Positions 7,415 through 16,181 are shown, counted from the first letter of the stretch. The stretch is DNA of 38,396 bases from an uncultured Alistipes sp. (GCA_910587675.1 CAJUMU010000018.1:1-38396); one strand, 5' to 3'. Notes: generated from the sequence alone by a model not told the origin. Numbers and translations are program-made.

Positions 7415-8299
7415 ATGAAAAACCTATCGACAGCGGCGGTCCTCGCGACCGCCGTATTGTTTGGCGCCTGCACCTCGACGAACCGTACGCTCGAAAAGCG
7501 ACTGGCGGAGTATCTCGACACCCTGCCCGTCCGAGCGGGAGTATTCGTCCGCACGGACGACGGCACGGAGGCGGGTTACAATGCCGACGAGGAGTTTCCG
7601 ATGCTCAGCACGTTCAAGTTCCCCGTAGCGCTGGCCGTAATGGCAAAGATGGAACGCGACGGCGCGGAGCCGTCGCGCCCCGCGACCGTAAGCGCGCGAC
7701 AACTGCTGCCCGACACATACAGTCCCATGCGCGAGAGGTACGGACAGAGGGATTTGACCACGACGCTCGGCCGACTGCTCGCCTACTGCGTCTCGCAGAG
7801 CGACAACAACGCCTGCGACATACTTATCAACTATGCGGGCGGCATCGACAGCGTGGCGCGTTACGTCGCCCGAACAGGCGTCGCGCCCATGCGCATAACC
7901 GCCACGGAGCAGACGATGCACACGGCGACGGAGCGGCAGCGCGACAACACGTCGTCGCCGCGCGCGATGGTCGAGTTGCTCTCGCTTTTCCGCGAGGGGC
8001 GGTTACTGTCGCAGCCCTATCGCGACACGTTGATGCGATACATGACCGAGACATCCACCGGTCGCGACAAACTTCGCGCGGGAATATCCGAGAACGCCGT
8101 TTCGGCGCACAAGACGGGATCGTCGGACCGCACCGCCGAGGGAATAAAGATCGCCGACAACGACGTCGGCATAATATCGCTGCCCGACGGGCGCGTATGT
8201 TGCATCGCCGTGTTCGTGTGCGACTCGCCGATGAGCGATGCCGAGAACGCCGCAGTCGTGGCGAACGTGGCGCGGATGGTCTGCGAAGAGTGGAAATAA
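7415..8299 (+). CDS. Class A beta-lactamase, lipoprotein
   Basis: A 294-residue serine beta-lactamase. The signal peptide ends in a clear lipobox, LFGAC (Cys19). Active-site motifs are all present: STFK (Ser65, Lys68), SDN (129-131), Glu165 in TATEQTMH, and KTG (233-235). The Glu is not followed by the xxLN of TEM-type enzymes. That resembles the Bacteroidota subclass (CfxA/CepA-like), although identity to those cannot be judged here. The start at 7415 gives the signal peptide directly. Base composition looks like its neighbours and there is no mobile element, so it appears to be a resident chromosomal gene. A bidirectional terminator follows at 8302-8331. Confidence 0.92.
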   Translation: MKNLSTAAVLATAVLFGACTSTNRTLEKRLAEYLDTLPVRAGVFVRTDDGTEAGYNADEEFPMLSTFKFPVALAVMAKMERDGAEPSRPATVSARQLLPDTYSPMRERYGQRDLTTTLGRLLAYCVSQSDNNACDILINYAGGIDSVARYVARTGVAPMRITATEQTMHTATERQRDNTSSPRAMVELLSLFREGRLLSQPYRDTLMRYMTETSTGRDKLRAGISENAVSAHKTGSSDRTAEGIKIADNDVGIISLPDGRVCCIAVFVCDSPMSDAENAAVVANVARMVCEEWK

Positions 8300-8301
8300 A
8301 A

Positions 8302-8331
8302 CGGCCCCGACCGTATTTTCGGTCAGGGCCG
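8302..8331. terminator. Bidirectional terminator between the beta-lactamase and the YhcH gene
   Basis: The stem CGGCCC + GACCG (8302-8313) pairs with CGGTC + GGGCCG (8320-8331) with one C-A mismatch and a TATTTT loop. T-rich sequence follows on the plus strand and AAATAAAA precedes it, so it can serve both converging transcripts. Confidence 0.75.
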
Positions 8332-8339
8332 ATTTCATT

Positions 8340-8430
8340 GCGGTTCGAAGAACCGTGCGGGCCGCAGCCTCCCCCCGCGGAGGCCCGCAACTCGTTGTTC
8401 ACTCGTTCGCGTTCCCCGCAGGCTGCGCCC
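8340..8430. other. Palindrome-rich convergent intergenic segment
   Basis: Three pairings are visible: CGGTTC-GAA-GAACCG (8341-8355); a nested hairpin with GCGGG/CCCGC (8357-8361/8384-8388) around CCTCC/GGAGG (8368-8372/8379-8383); and CGCAGCCT (8363-8370) with AGGCTGCG (8420-8427). It ends just before the stop of the YhcH gene. It could be part of that gene's terminator or a decayed repeat. Confidence 0.4.
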
Positions 8431-8436
8431 CCGCTG

Positions 8437-8886
8437 TCAGATCTTCACCTTGAAGATGCACTTCTTCACATGTCCCTCACCGAGCATCGGGGCATGGCCG
8501 TCCTCGGGAAACAGAATCGAGAACTGCCCCTCGCCGACGGTGTAGAAGCACTGCGGACAATCGGTGAAGAGTTGTATATCTTTAGCCTCGTCGAACGCGC
8601 CCTCGGCCGTGAGGCAATCTTTCTTCTCGCTCCAGCCGAACACCTCCTCGGGACCGCGCAGCAGCAATTGTATGTCGATATACTTGCGGTGAAGCTCGAG
8701 ACGCGCCTGCGAACGGTCGCGAAGATCCAGCTCCTGAACGTTTACGAAAACGTCGTCGCCGTCGATATCGTGGCGGCCGCACTCCATTGAGGCGATGTCG
8801 TGCGTGTCGATGAAATCGAACACGGTCTTGAAACGCGGATGCAGCGACGCATACCGCTCCTTGTTCTTCAATGAATCTAAAATCAT
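8437..8886 (-). CDS. YhcH/YjgK/YiaL family protein
   Basis: A 149-residue single-domain cupin-like protein of the YhcH/YiaL (DUF386, beta-galactosidase-associated) family. Family hallmarks are ELHRKYIDIQLLLRGPEE (about 64-83), the acidic GWSEKKD turn and the C-terminal FSILFPEDGHAPML, which carries likely metal ligands. Members occur with sialic acid or other sugar catabolism genes; no such genes lie beside it, so its substrate is unknown. It appears to be a single-gene unit reading towards the terminator at 8302-8331. A weak -7-like AAACTTTG (8899-8892, one mismatch) would leave almost no leader. Confidence 0.9.
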   Translation of the reverse strand: MILDSLKNKERYASLHPRFKTVFDFIDTHDIASMECGRHDIDGDDVFVNVQELDLRDRSQARLELHRKYIDIQLLLRGPEEVFGWSEKKDCLTAEGAFDEAKDIQLFTDCPQCFYTVGEGQFSILFPEDGHAPMLGEGHVKKCIFKVKI

Positions 8887-8961
8887 ATATTCAAAGTTTG
8901 GTTAATTATCGAACTATAACGCTTTCGAGATCGCCGCGAAAACGAACTCCTCCCCACCCGA

Positions 8962-10191
8962 TCAATCGCTGCGTCCGTTGTAGCGCAGGCGCACGAAGAC
9001 GGGATAGTGGTCGGAGTAACGCACGCCGTTATCGATCTCCGCGCCCGCCGCATTCGTCGGCGGCTCCATGCCGTTGCCGAACTTGCGCACAGTGACGGTA
9101 TCCTTGCCGCGTTTAATGTCGGCCAACCCCCACGAATCGATCACTTCGTACGACAGAGGTTCGAACTCGTCGGAACAGAGCACGTAATCGATGCGCAACA
9201 TGTCGAAAAAACCTCGGTAGGTATGCGAATAACCGCGTCCCGCCTCGCGAAAGGCATCCTTCAGACCGCGGCTCACGGTACGATAGGTATACGACACGGG
9301 AGTGTCGTTGAAATCGCCGCACACGATGACGGGATAGGGCGACTCGGCGATCATGCGGGCCACGCTGTCGGCCTGCGCGGCGCGCTGCTTGTTGTTCTCG
9401 CTCAGGCGCGTCACCATGCTGCGCAACTTGCCCATATCCTCGTCGCCGAGGAACTCGCGATTTTCGATATAGGTGTTGTCGTCGCGACGTATGGCCGTGG
9501 TATGCAGATGGTTGTTGAAGACTCGGACGGTATCGTCGCCGATCTTGAGGTCGGCCCATACGAAATTCTTCATCGTGTCGACGCGATGGGCGCGGACGAT
9601 GGGATAGCGGCTGTAAACGGCGGGACTGAGAGCTGCCCGCGACAGCGAACGCGGCAGATGGTTGAGCGGACGCAGCAACGAATCGGCCAAATCGGCGAAG
9701 CCCATCTCCTGAAAGCATACTATGTCGGGATTCAACGCCTTGACCAAACTCACCACCGAATCGAGACAACGCGCGCCGTCGTCGTCGATAAAGCTCCTCA
9801 CGTTATACGTAAGCACCTTCAAAGCCGTGCGTTCGTAAGTCTGCTCGCCGTAACTGCGGCGTATCTCCACCTTATAGAACAGCGACAGATGGAACAACCC
9901 TATGACCGACAGAACGATCATTGGCGCCATCGCCGCCCAACGCCAGCGTATGATCCAATAGAGCGTGAGCAGCAGTTGCCCCGCATAGACGAACGGCGCC
10001 ACCAACCCGACGGTCGAGAACTCGCCCGACTCGTGAGGATCGACGACGGGGACCAGCAGCGTCAGCGCGAACACGGCCGCGACGGCGAGCGTAACCACCG
10101 CCATAACGCCGTCGACGACGGTACCGAGCGCCGACCGCCGAGGTCGGCGACGCTCAGACGAGCCGTAATCGTTACGATAATACTCCGCCAT
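8962..10191 (-). CDS. Membrane-anchored endonuclease/exonuclease/phosphatase family protein
   Basis: A 409-residue protein. The N-terminal region has three predicted membrane segments (about 22-48, 60-80, 88-106), followed by an EEP (DNase I-like) domain. Catalytic motifs are visible: TYNVRSF (Asn130), VCFQE (Glu162), CGDFNDTP (Asp and Asn near 293-295), DYVLCSD and SDHYPVFVRL (His near 394). The fold covers nucleases, phosphodiesterases and lipid or inositol phosphatases, so the substrate cannot be assigned. It is the last gene of the cluster small membrane protein-mutL-rhomboid-EEP, 12 nt after the rhomboid gene. Confidence 0.88.
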   Translation of the reverse strand: MAEYYRNDYGSSERRRPRRSALGTVVDGVMAVVTLAVAAVFALTLLVPVVDPHESGEFSTVGLVAPFVYAGQLLLTLYWIIRWRWAAMAPMIVLSVIGLFHLSLFYKVEIRRSYGEQTYERTALKVLTYNVRSFIDDDGARCLDSVVSLVKALNPDIVCFQEMGFADLADSLLRPLNHLPRSLSRAALSPAVYSRYPIVRAHRVDTMKNFVWADLKIGDDTVRVFNNHLHTTAIRRDDNTYIENREFLGDEDMGKLRSMVTRLSENNKQRAAQADSVARMIAESPYPVIVCGDFNDTPVSYTYRTVSRGLKDAFREAGRGYSHTYRGFFDMLRIDYVLCSDEFEPLSYEVIDSWGLADIKRGKDTVTVRKFGNGMEPPTNAAGAEIDNGVRYSDHYPVFVRLRYNGRSD

Positions 10192-10203
10192 AGTCCTGCG
10201 CCG

Positions 10204-10863
10204 TTAGAAATATATCTTACCCGAACGTCTCCACCAAAGCAGCAACACCCACCCCCACAGCATGCCGCCCAAATGGGCGAAGTGGGCCACGCCCGACTGG
10301 TAGCCCGACAAGCCGAAAAAAAGCTCCAAGAGGCCGTAGATCAACACGAACCATTTGGCTTTCATGGCCACGGGAGGGAATATCAACATGATGATCTGGT
10401 TGGGATAGAGCACGCCGAAAGCGAGCAGCAGACCGAACACCGCGCCCGAAGCTCCGACGGTCGGCACGCGCAACAGCTCGAAAGCCGCCGAAAGGCCTAT
10501 GGCGTTCGCCGCATGGGAGTATTCGAGATACCCCACTCCCATCTGCAACAACGCCGCGCCGATGCCGCATATCATGTAATAGGCGAAAAACCGGCGCGAG
10601 CCCAACCGATATTCCAGCGTGCGGCCGAACATCCACAAAGCGAACATGTTGAAGAACAGATGGCCGACGCCTCCGTGCAGAAACATATAGGTGAACACCT
10701 GATAGGTGTGGAACAGCGGACTGGCGGGGTTGAAGAGGGCCAGACGCCCGATCAATTCATCGCGAAACGGCAATAAGGTGGTGGCCAGCAACATCACGCA
10801 GTTGGCGATGATAAGATTTTTCACTACCGGAGGCGTATCGAACCTGTATCCGTTCATGTTCAT
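10204..10863 (-). CDS. Rhomboid family intramembrane serine protease
   Basis: A 219-residue polytopic membrane protein with six apparent transmembrane segments. The catalytic dyad is Ser139 in GASGAVFG and His197 in HFAHLGG. The oxyanion-region HGGVGHLFFNMFALW (His68, Asn72) is intact. Length fits a minimal bacterial rhomboid without an extra N-terminal domain. The DNA between its stop and the EEP gene is 12 nt, and 8 nt separate it from the mutL stop, so it is co-transcribed. Two in-frame ATGs (residues 1 and 3) lie next to each other; either could be used. Confidence 0.92.
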   Translation of the reverse strand: MNMNGYRFDTPPVVKNLIIANCVMLLATTLLPFRDELIGRLALFNPASPLFHTYQVFTYMFLHGGVGHLFFNMFALWMFGRTLEYRLGSRRFFAYYMICGIGAALLQMGVGYLEYSHAANAIGLSAAFELLRVPTVGASGAVFGLLLAFGVLYPNQIIMLIFPPVAMKAKWFVLIYGLLELFFGLSGYQSGVAHFAHLGGMLWGWVLLLWWRRSGKIYF

Positions 10864-10871
10864 GGTATTAT

Positions 10872-13010
10872 TCAGTTAAGTTTATTTTTCAACTCTTCGG
10901 CCGTCAATTCGACCATTATGGGTTTGCCCGACGGCGAGAAACTGAAATTCTCGCAATCGGACAGTTGACGCAACAGATCGGCGGCTTCGTCGTTGCGAAG
11001 CCCTTTCGCCGCCGAGCGCGCCCCCTTGACGGCCATCGCGCGGGCCAGATTCTCGCGCATGCGCTCGCCCGCGTCGCCGTCCGACTCCGTTTCGCGCAAC
11101 AGTTCGTAAAGCAGGCGATCGGCCTGCTCGCCCGCCACGCTCGACGGCACGCCGCACAACTCCACCGCGCCGTCGCCGCGGAACTCCATGTCGAAACCCA
11201 GCGCGGCGAACTCCACGGCATTCTCCTCCAGAAGCGCGTAATCGTCCTCCGACAATACCAGCCTCTCGGGAAACAGCAGCCGCTGCGTCGATGAGGAGCC
11301 GTGACCGATCATCGACATGTAGCCGTCGAACAGCACGCGTTCGCGCACACGGCGCATATCAGCTATCATGCTGCGCCCGTCGCACACCGCCACGGCGTAT
11401 CCGTTGCCGAGCGACAACACGTCCGAAAAGGTTATCTTTTCGTCCGTCGCCAGCCTCTGCTGCACCGCTGCCGAGGGTATGAACTCCAAACGGCTTTCCT
11501 CCGCGACGGCATCCTCCGCGACGGATACGGCCGCGCTCTCGATGCTCGGGAGATCATCCGCGCCCGTCATGCCGACGGAAGCTATCTCGCGGTACCCCGC
11601 ATCCTCGGCCGGAACTCGGGGCGCGGCGTCGATGGCGAACTCCGAGTCGAGAGGCATCTCCGACCACACTATGTCGCGCAACTTGCGGCCGCCCGAATCG
11701 CCGCCCGCCGACGAAGGTCGCCCGCCGCCGTAAATATCTCTCGATCCGCCGCGGACCGATACGGGTCTTTCGGCCGACGGAATGTCCGCCGAAGGAATAT
11801 CGCGTATCGGGGCCGACTCCGAGGAGCCGTCATACGGAGCGTCGAAGCCCGTGAAATCGACATCGGCCACAGGAGCCGACGCATCGGCGTAATCCTCGCG
11901 GAACGGGTTGTAATCGGCGTTCGACGACGCCTTGGGCTCCGTGTAAACCACCCCGCCGCGAGCGGTCATGGCGGGAATATCGATCGACGCGCTGTTGTCG
12001 AAATCCATCATCGACACCGCGCCGCTCTTGGCCAGCGTGCTCCGCACGGCGGCGTTGAGTATCTGGCTCACCTCGTCGTTATCGGCGAAACGCACCTCGG
12101 TCTTCTGCGGATGAACGTTCACGTCCACTCGCTCGGGGTCCACCGTGAGGTAGAGGAAATACGAAGGGCTGCAATTCTCGGGTATGAGCTTGTAGTAGGC
12201 CTTCATTATCGAGCGGAAAAACTGCACCGAACGGAAATAGCGTCCGTTGATGAACATGTATTGCTCCGCATTCTTCTGCTTGGCGGCCGACGGACGGCCG
12301 ACGTATCCGCGGACCTTGACGATGGAGGTCTCGACCGACACCTCCAGCAGATTTGTCTTTATATGGCGGCCCACCACGTCGATGATGCGTTCGAGAAGCG
12401 TGCCCGCGGGCAGGGTTATTATCGGCATGTCGTTCGACATCAATTCGCACCGTACCTGCGGATTGCACAACGCCACTCGGCGGAACTCCTTCTTGATATC
12501 CGACACCATGCGCGTTCGGTCGGCGTTGAACTTGCGGCGCGCGGGAGCCGTATAGAACAGATTGCGCACCAAGAACTGCGACCCGACGGGACACATGACG
12601 GGCGTCTGCGCGACGAACTCGCCGCCGTTGACCGTAGTCACCGTACCGACGTCGTCGTCCTTCTGACGGGTGCGCAGCTCCACCTGCGACACGGCGGCTA
12701 TGGAGGCCAAAGCCTCGCCGCGGAAACCGAACGTATGGAGACTGTACACGTCGTCGAGCGAGGTGATCTTGCTCGTGGCATGGCGGTCGAAAGCCATGCG
12801 GGCATCCATGGGCGACATGCCGCAGCCGTCGTCGACGATCTGCAAAAGTTCCATCCCCGCATTGCGGAAATTGACGGTGACACTGCTCGCCCCAGCGTCG
12901 ATGGCGTTCTCCATCATCTCCTTCACCACCGACGAGGGGTTGTTGACCACCTCGCCCGCGGCGATCTGGTTGGCGACGATCTCGGGCAGAAGTTTTATCT
13001 TGTTCTCCAT
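10872..13010 (-). CDS. mutL: DNA mismatch repair protein MutL
   Basis: A 712-residue GHKL ATPase that links MutS mismatch recognition to strand processing. The N-terminal ATPase domain (1-330) shows VVKEMMENAIDAGA (Glu31, Asn35), DDGCGM and TFGFRGEALASI. A low-complexity linker (about 340-520) follows, then a C-terminal dimerisation domain (about 525-712). The DQHA(X)2E(X)4E endonuclease motif is not recognisable: the aligned segment reads IADMRRVRERVLFD near 545-560. The C-terminal segment CENFSFSPSGKP also lacks a CPHGRP-like motif. The product therefore looks non-nicking. It sits between a small membrane protein gene and the rhomboid gene. Confidence 0.95.
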   Translation of the reverse strand: MENKIKLLPEIVANQIAAGEVVNNPSSVVKEMMENAIDAGASSVTVNFRNAGMELLQIVDDGCGMSPMDARMAFDRHATSKITSLDDVYSLHTFGFRGEALASIAAVSQVELRTRQKDDDVGTVTTVNGGEFVAQTPVMCPVGSQFLVRNLFYTAPARRKFNADRTRMVSDIKKEFRRVALCNPQVRCELMSNDMPIITLPAGTLLERIIDVVGRHIKTNLLEVSVETSIVKVRGYVGRPSAAKQKNAEQYMFINGRYFRSVQFFRSIMKAYYKLIPENCSPSYFLYLTVDPERVDVNVHPQKTEVRFADNDEVSQILNAAVRSTLAKSGAVSMMDFDNSASIDIPAMTARGGVVYTEPKASSNADYNPFREDYADASAPVADVDFTGFDAPYDGSSESAPIRDIPSADIPSAERPVSVRGGSRDIYGGGRPSSAGGDSGGRKLRDIVWSEMPLDSEFAIDAAPRVPAEDAGYREIASVGMTGADDLPSIESAAVSVAEDAVAEESRLEFIPSAAVQQRLATDEKITFSDVLSLGNGYAVAVCDGRSMIADMRRVRERVLFDGYMSMIGHGSSSTQRLLFPERLVLSEDDYALLEENAVEFAALGFDMEFRGDGAVELCGVPSSVAGEQADRLLYELLRETESDGDAGERMRENLARAMAVKGARSAAKGLRNDEAADLLRQLSDCENFSFSPSGKPIMVELTAEELKNKLN

Positions 13011-13034
13011 TCGGTTTCGGGTCGGGACGGTAGG

Positions 13035-13457
13035 TTAATCTTCGTAAATCAATTCGTCGCCCTCCTCGTAATCGTCGGGGACGATGGTGATGGGCGCATA
13101 GGGGTCGAACTCCTCGTACTCTTCGGCGCGCGGAGCGGAATGATCGTCGCCCGCCATCTCGAACAGAGCCACGATGCGCGGGTAGAGTATGTAGAGGAAC
13201 AGCGCCAGCAACACCACGCCCACGCCGAGCATCCACATCCTCATGCGGCTGCCGCCCTCATCCTTCGCGCGACGCTCGGCGCGGGCGGCTCGCTGCGTGC
13301 GTATGTATTTGCCCGGGGTATACTCCTCGGTATCGTCCGATCGTTCGCCGCGCAGCTCGGCGCGACGCTGCTCGCGCTCCTCGCGGTCGGGATCGTAATA
13401 ACGCGGCCGATAGTTGAAGCTGTTGGCGCGACGCTTGTAAGGTGAGAAAAAAGACAT
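13035..13457 (-). CDS. Conserved hypothetical single-pass membrane protein
   Basis: A 140-residue protein. The first 70 residues are basic and charged and include a SFNYRPRYYDPDREEREQ-like stretch (13-30). A single transmembrane helix lies at about 73-95, and the C-terminal tail is strongly acidic (EEYEEFDPY, DDYEEGDELIYED). I recall similar short proteins with an F-x-Y-x-P-R-Y-Y-D motif in other Bacteroidota, but cannot confirm that here. It lies 24 nt upstream of mutL in the same direction. Under the positive-inside rule the basic N-terminus would be cytoplasmic and the acidic tail periplasmic. Function is unknown. Confidence 0.75.
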   Translation of the reverse strand: MSFFSPYKRRANSFNYRPRYYDPDREEREQRRAELRGERSDDTEEYTPGKYIRTQRAARAERRAKDEGGSRMRMWMLGVGVVLLALFLYILYPRIVALFEMAGDDHSAPRAEEYEEFDPYAPITIVPDDYEEGDELIYED

Positions 13458-13538
13458 AATATTGCTGTTTTAAAGGCGCTTATAAATGATATTACAACGG
13501 CCCGCGCTTTTATGAACCGTTATGATCCCGAGGTTGCT

Positions 13539-14696
13539 CTATCTGAAGAAATTCTTCATTCTCTCGAAGATATTCTGCTTGTCCACCCCGACCGCGCTCT
13601 TGAAATGGGGCTGCTCGGCGAGCTGCTCCACCAGCTTGCGCTCCTCGGAGGTGAGCGAATCGGGGATGGTGATATCCACCACGATCAGAATATCGCCGCG
13701 GCCGTAGCCGTTCACGTCGGGCAGACCCTTGCCGCGCAGACGCAGCACCTTGCCCGCATGCGTGCCCGCAGCGATCTTTATCTTGGCGCGGCCGTCGATG
13801 GTCGGAACCTCCACGTCGCCTCCCAAAATACATGTGGTGAGCGGCAGGTTGAGATTGTGAATCAAATCGTTGCCGTCGCGCACCAATTCGGGGTTGCGCT
13901 CCTCCTCGATCATCACCAGCAGATCGCCGTTGATACCTCCGTGACGGGCGGCGTTGCCCTTGCCCGAGACGGTGACGGCCATGCCCTCGCCCACTCCCGC
14001 GGGGATACGGATCTCGACCACCTCGTCGCCGCGAACGACGCCTTCACCGCCGCACTTGTCGCACTTGGCCGTTATGACCTTGCCCGTGCCGCCGCACGTG
14101 GGGCAGACGTTCTGGGTCTGCATGCGCCCGAAAAAGGTGCTCTCCACGCGGGTGACGTATCCCGAGCCGTTGCAGGTGGCGCAAGTCGAGTACGACGAAG
14201 CGTCCTTGGCTCCCGTGCCGCCGCACTTGTCGCAGGCTATCGTCTTGTTGATCTTCAGCTTCTTGGTGGTGCCGTTTGCGATCTCGGCCAGAGTGAGTTT
14301 CACCTTCACCCTGATGTCCGTTCCGCGATTGACGCGCATACCGCCGCCACGCGACGACGAGAATCCGCCGAAATGACCGCCGAATATGTCGCCGAACTGC
14401 GAGAAGATATCCTCCATCGAGAATCCTCCGCCGCCGAAGCCACCGTAACCGCCGCCGCCAGCCGCGCCGCTCATGCCCGCGTGGCCGAACTGGTCGTAAC
14501 GCGCCCGCTTGTCGGGATTCGACAGCACGTCGTAAGCCTCGGCGGCCTCCTTGAACTTATCTTCGGCCTCCTTGTCGCCCGGATTCTTGTCGGGGTGGTA
14601 CTTGATGGCGGCCTTGCGATAGGCCTTCTTTATCTCGTCGGCATTGGCGTTGCGCTCGACGCCCAACACCTCATAATAATCCCTTTTTTCTGCCAT
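13539..14696 (-). CDS. dnaJ: Chaperone protein DnaJ
   Basis: A 385-residue type I J-protein that delivers clients to DnaK and stimulates its ATPase. The order is J domain (1-70, HPD at 34-36), Gly/Phe-rich region (about 75-125), zinc domain with four CxxCxGxG repeats (CDKCGGTG, CATCNGSG, CPTCGGTG, CDKCGGEG), then the substrate-binding C-terminal domains. Length is normal. It follows grpE by 37 nt and is almost certainly in the same operon; dnaK is not in the window. No CIRCE-like element or obvious heat-shock promoter was seen in front of grpE. Confidence 0.97.
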   Translation of the reverse strand: MAEKRDYYEVLGVERNANADEIKKAYRKAAIKYHPDKNPGDKEAEDKFKEAAEAYDVLSNPDKRARYDQFGHAGMSGAAGGGGYGGFGGGGFSMEDIFSQFGDIFGGHFGGFSSSRGGGMRVNRGTDIRVKVKLTLAEIANGTTKKLKINKTIACDKCGGTGAKDASSYSTCATCNGSGYVTRVESTFFGRMQTQNVCPTCGGTGKVITAKCDKCGGEGVVRGDEVVEIRIPAGVGEGMAVTVSGKGNAARHGGINGDLLVMIEEERNPELVRDGNDLIHNLNLPLTTCILGGDVEVPTIDGRAKIKIAAGTHAGKVLRLRGKGLPDVNGYGRGDILIVVDITIPDSLTSEERKLVEQLAEQPHFKSAVGVDKQNIFERMKNFFR

Positions 14697-14733
14697 TGCC
14701 TTAATCCTTTCCTATAATATTCTCGCGGCGCAG

Positions 14734-15408
14734 CTACTCGCCCACCACAACTTTGGCGTAACGCAACACCTTTTCGCCCAACATGTAACCGCGCTGGACC
14801 ACATCTATTACCAGACCCTTTTTGTCCTCGCCCGCGGCGAAACGCGCCACGGCCTCGTGGAAATCGGGATCGAACTCCTTGCCGCACGCTTCGATCTCGC
14901 TCACGCCCTTCTGACGCAAGGCATCCTCGAATTTCTGCGCCACCAGACGCTCGCCCTCGCGCAGCGAAGCTATGTCGTCGCTCTTCTCCGACGCCGCAAC
15001 GGCGCGGTGCACGTCGTCGAGCACCGAGAGCATACATTTCAACACGTCGGCGCCACCGCTCGCGACCAGATCCATCTTCTCGCGCAGCGTGCGCTTGCGA
15101 TAGTTGTCGAACTCGGCCTGAAGACGCAGATACTTGTCGCGCCACTCGGCAACGCCCGACTCGGCATCCGTTTCGCTCCGAGAGTCGGTCTCGCACTCGC
15201 CTTCCGTCTCCGACTCGATGCCCTCGGCATCGGCTTCTCCCGCGGCGCTCTTGGCAGGATCCCCACCCTCTGCCATAGTGGCAGTAGCCTGCTCTTCGTC
15301 GTCTGCCATATTGACACACGGCTGACCGTCGCACGAGGGATAACCGTCGCCCTCGGCAAACGCACTGCGATCCATAACATTCTGATCCTCAAATTTCTGT
15401 CTTGCCAT
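14734..15408 (-). CDS. grpE: Nucleotide exchange factor GrpE
   Basis: A 224-residue co-chaperone that releases ADP from DnaK. It has an unusually long acidic N-terminus (about 1-85, rich in Glu, Asp, Ser and Ala), a coiled-coil helix (about 86-135, LQAEFDNYRKRTLREK) and the C-terminal beta domain with FDPDFHEAVARF and VVQRGYMLGEKVLRYAKVVV. I start at the ATG at 15408 (MARQKFEDQ). Later in-frame Met codons at residues 12 and 34 would give a more typical length. Longer upstream extensions would overlap the rsmI-like gene and lack GrpE character. A -7-like TATTATTTG (15455-15447) with one extra base lies upstream. Confidence 0.94.
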   Translation of the reverse strand: MARQKFEDQNVMDRSAFAEGDGYPSCDGQPCVNMADDEEQATATMAEGGDPAKSAAGEADAEGIESETEGECETDSRSETDAESGVAEWRDKYLRLQAEFDNYRKRTLREKMDLVASGGADVLKCMLSVLDDVHRAVAASEKSDDIASLREGERLVAQKFEDALRQKGVSEIEACGKEFDPDFHEAVARFAAGEDKKGLVIDVVQRGYMLGEKVLRYAKVVVGE

Positions 15409-15464
15409 ATAATTATGTATTATCCTATTTTCCCATTCTTGAGGCGCAAATAATATGCCCAAGC

Positions 15465-16181
15465 CTAACCGATGATAAATATGGTCGGACGCTTGCCGAT
15501 ATCGGGCATCGCCTCGCGCCGCCACGCCCCCACCGAGCGCGTGGCGATATACTCGTCGGGCGCGGTGATGTCGCACGCCACCGTAAGACGCGTCTCGACG
15601 CCGCACACCGATAATATCTGCTCCAGCAACTTCACGTTGCGGTAGGGAGCCTCGATGAATATCTGCGACTGCCCCTCGGCATGCGCGCGGCGTTCCAGCG
15701 TACGCAACGCCTTGGCCCGCTCGGGCGGCCTGACGGGCAGATAGCCGCAAAAGGCGAACGACTGGCCGTTGAGACCCGAGGCCATCAACGCCATGAGGAT
15801 CGACGACGGCCCTACGAGAGGCACCACGCGGATGCCGAGCCGATGGCACGCCTCGGCCGCCAACGCGCCCGGGTCGGCGACCCCGGGAACACCCGCTTCG
15901 GAGATCACTCCCGCCGAGTGTCCCTCAGCGATGGGTCGCACCATAGCCTCGACCGCTTCACCCGCCGAGGTATGTTCGTTCAGCTCGACGAACTCCAGAT
16001 CGTCGATGCGTCGCGATATACCCGCTTTCGAGAGGAAACGACGCGCCGAACGCACGTTCTCAACGATGAAATAATCGAGCGAGTCGAGCACCTTGCGGTT
16101 AGCTTCAGGCACGACGTCGTAAACATCGGTCCGATCGCTGATCGGACACGGAATCATATAGAGCACTCCTTTTTCCGCCAT
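15465..16181 (-). CDS. RsmI-like SAM-dependent methyltransferase (tetrapyrrole methylase fold)
   Basis: A 238-residue protein of the RsmI/YraL family, which 2'-O-methylates C1402 of 16S rRNA. It shows the N-terminal LYMIPCPI strand, VENVRSARRFL, the SAM-site ISEAGVPGVADPGA (about 95-109) and VPLVGPSSILMALMASG. It is shorter than E. coli RsmI (about 286 residues) and lacks the C-terminal extension, as in the Bacteroidota form annotated only as SAM-dependent methyltransferase, so rRNA specificity is not certain. The ATG at 16181 overlaps the murF-alr stop by one base (TGATG); a GTG one codon earlier is also possible. Translational coupling is likely. Confidence 0.87.
   Translation of the reverse strand: MAEKGVLYMIPCPISDRTDVYDVVPEANRKVLDSLDYFIVENVRSARRFLSKAGISRRIDDLEFVELNEHTSAGEAVEAMVRPIAEGHSAGVISEAGVPGVADPGALAAEACHRLGIRVVPLVGPSSILMALMASGLNGQSFAFCGYLPVRPPERAKALRTLERRAHAEGQSQIFIEAPYRNVKLLEQILSVCGVETRLTVACDITAPDEYIATRSVGAWRREAMPDIGKRPTIFIIG

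Noticed and set aside
8892..8899. Promoter of the YhcH gene (AAACTTTG on the minus strand)
   Set aside because: One mismatch, no -33 box, and it would leave almost no leader before the start codon.
15447..15455. grpE promoter TATTATTTG
   Set aside because: It has one extra base relative to TAnnTTTG and no TTTG at -33, so I mention it only in the grpE entry.
14734..15849. A 371-codon frame fusing upstream sequence to GrpE
   Set aside because: The extra N-terminal part runs antisense-like through the rsmI gene in another frame and shows no GrpE or other family feature; the ATG at 15408 is adequate.
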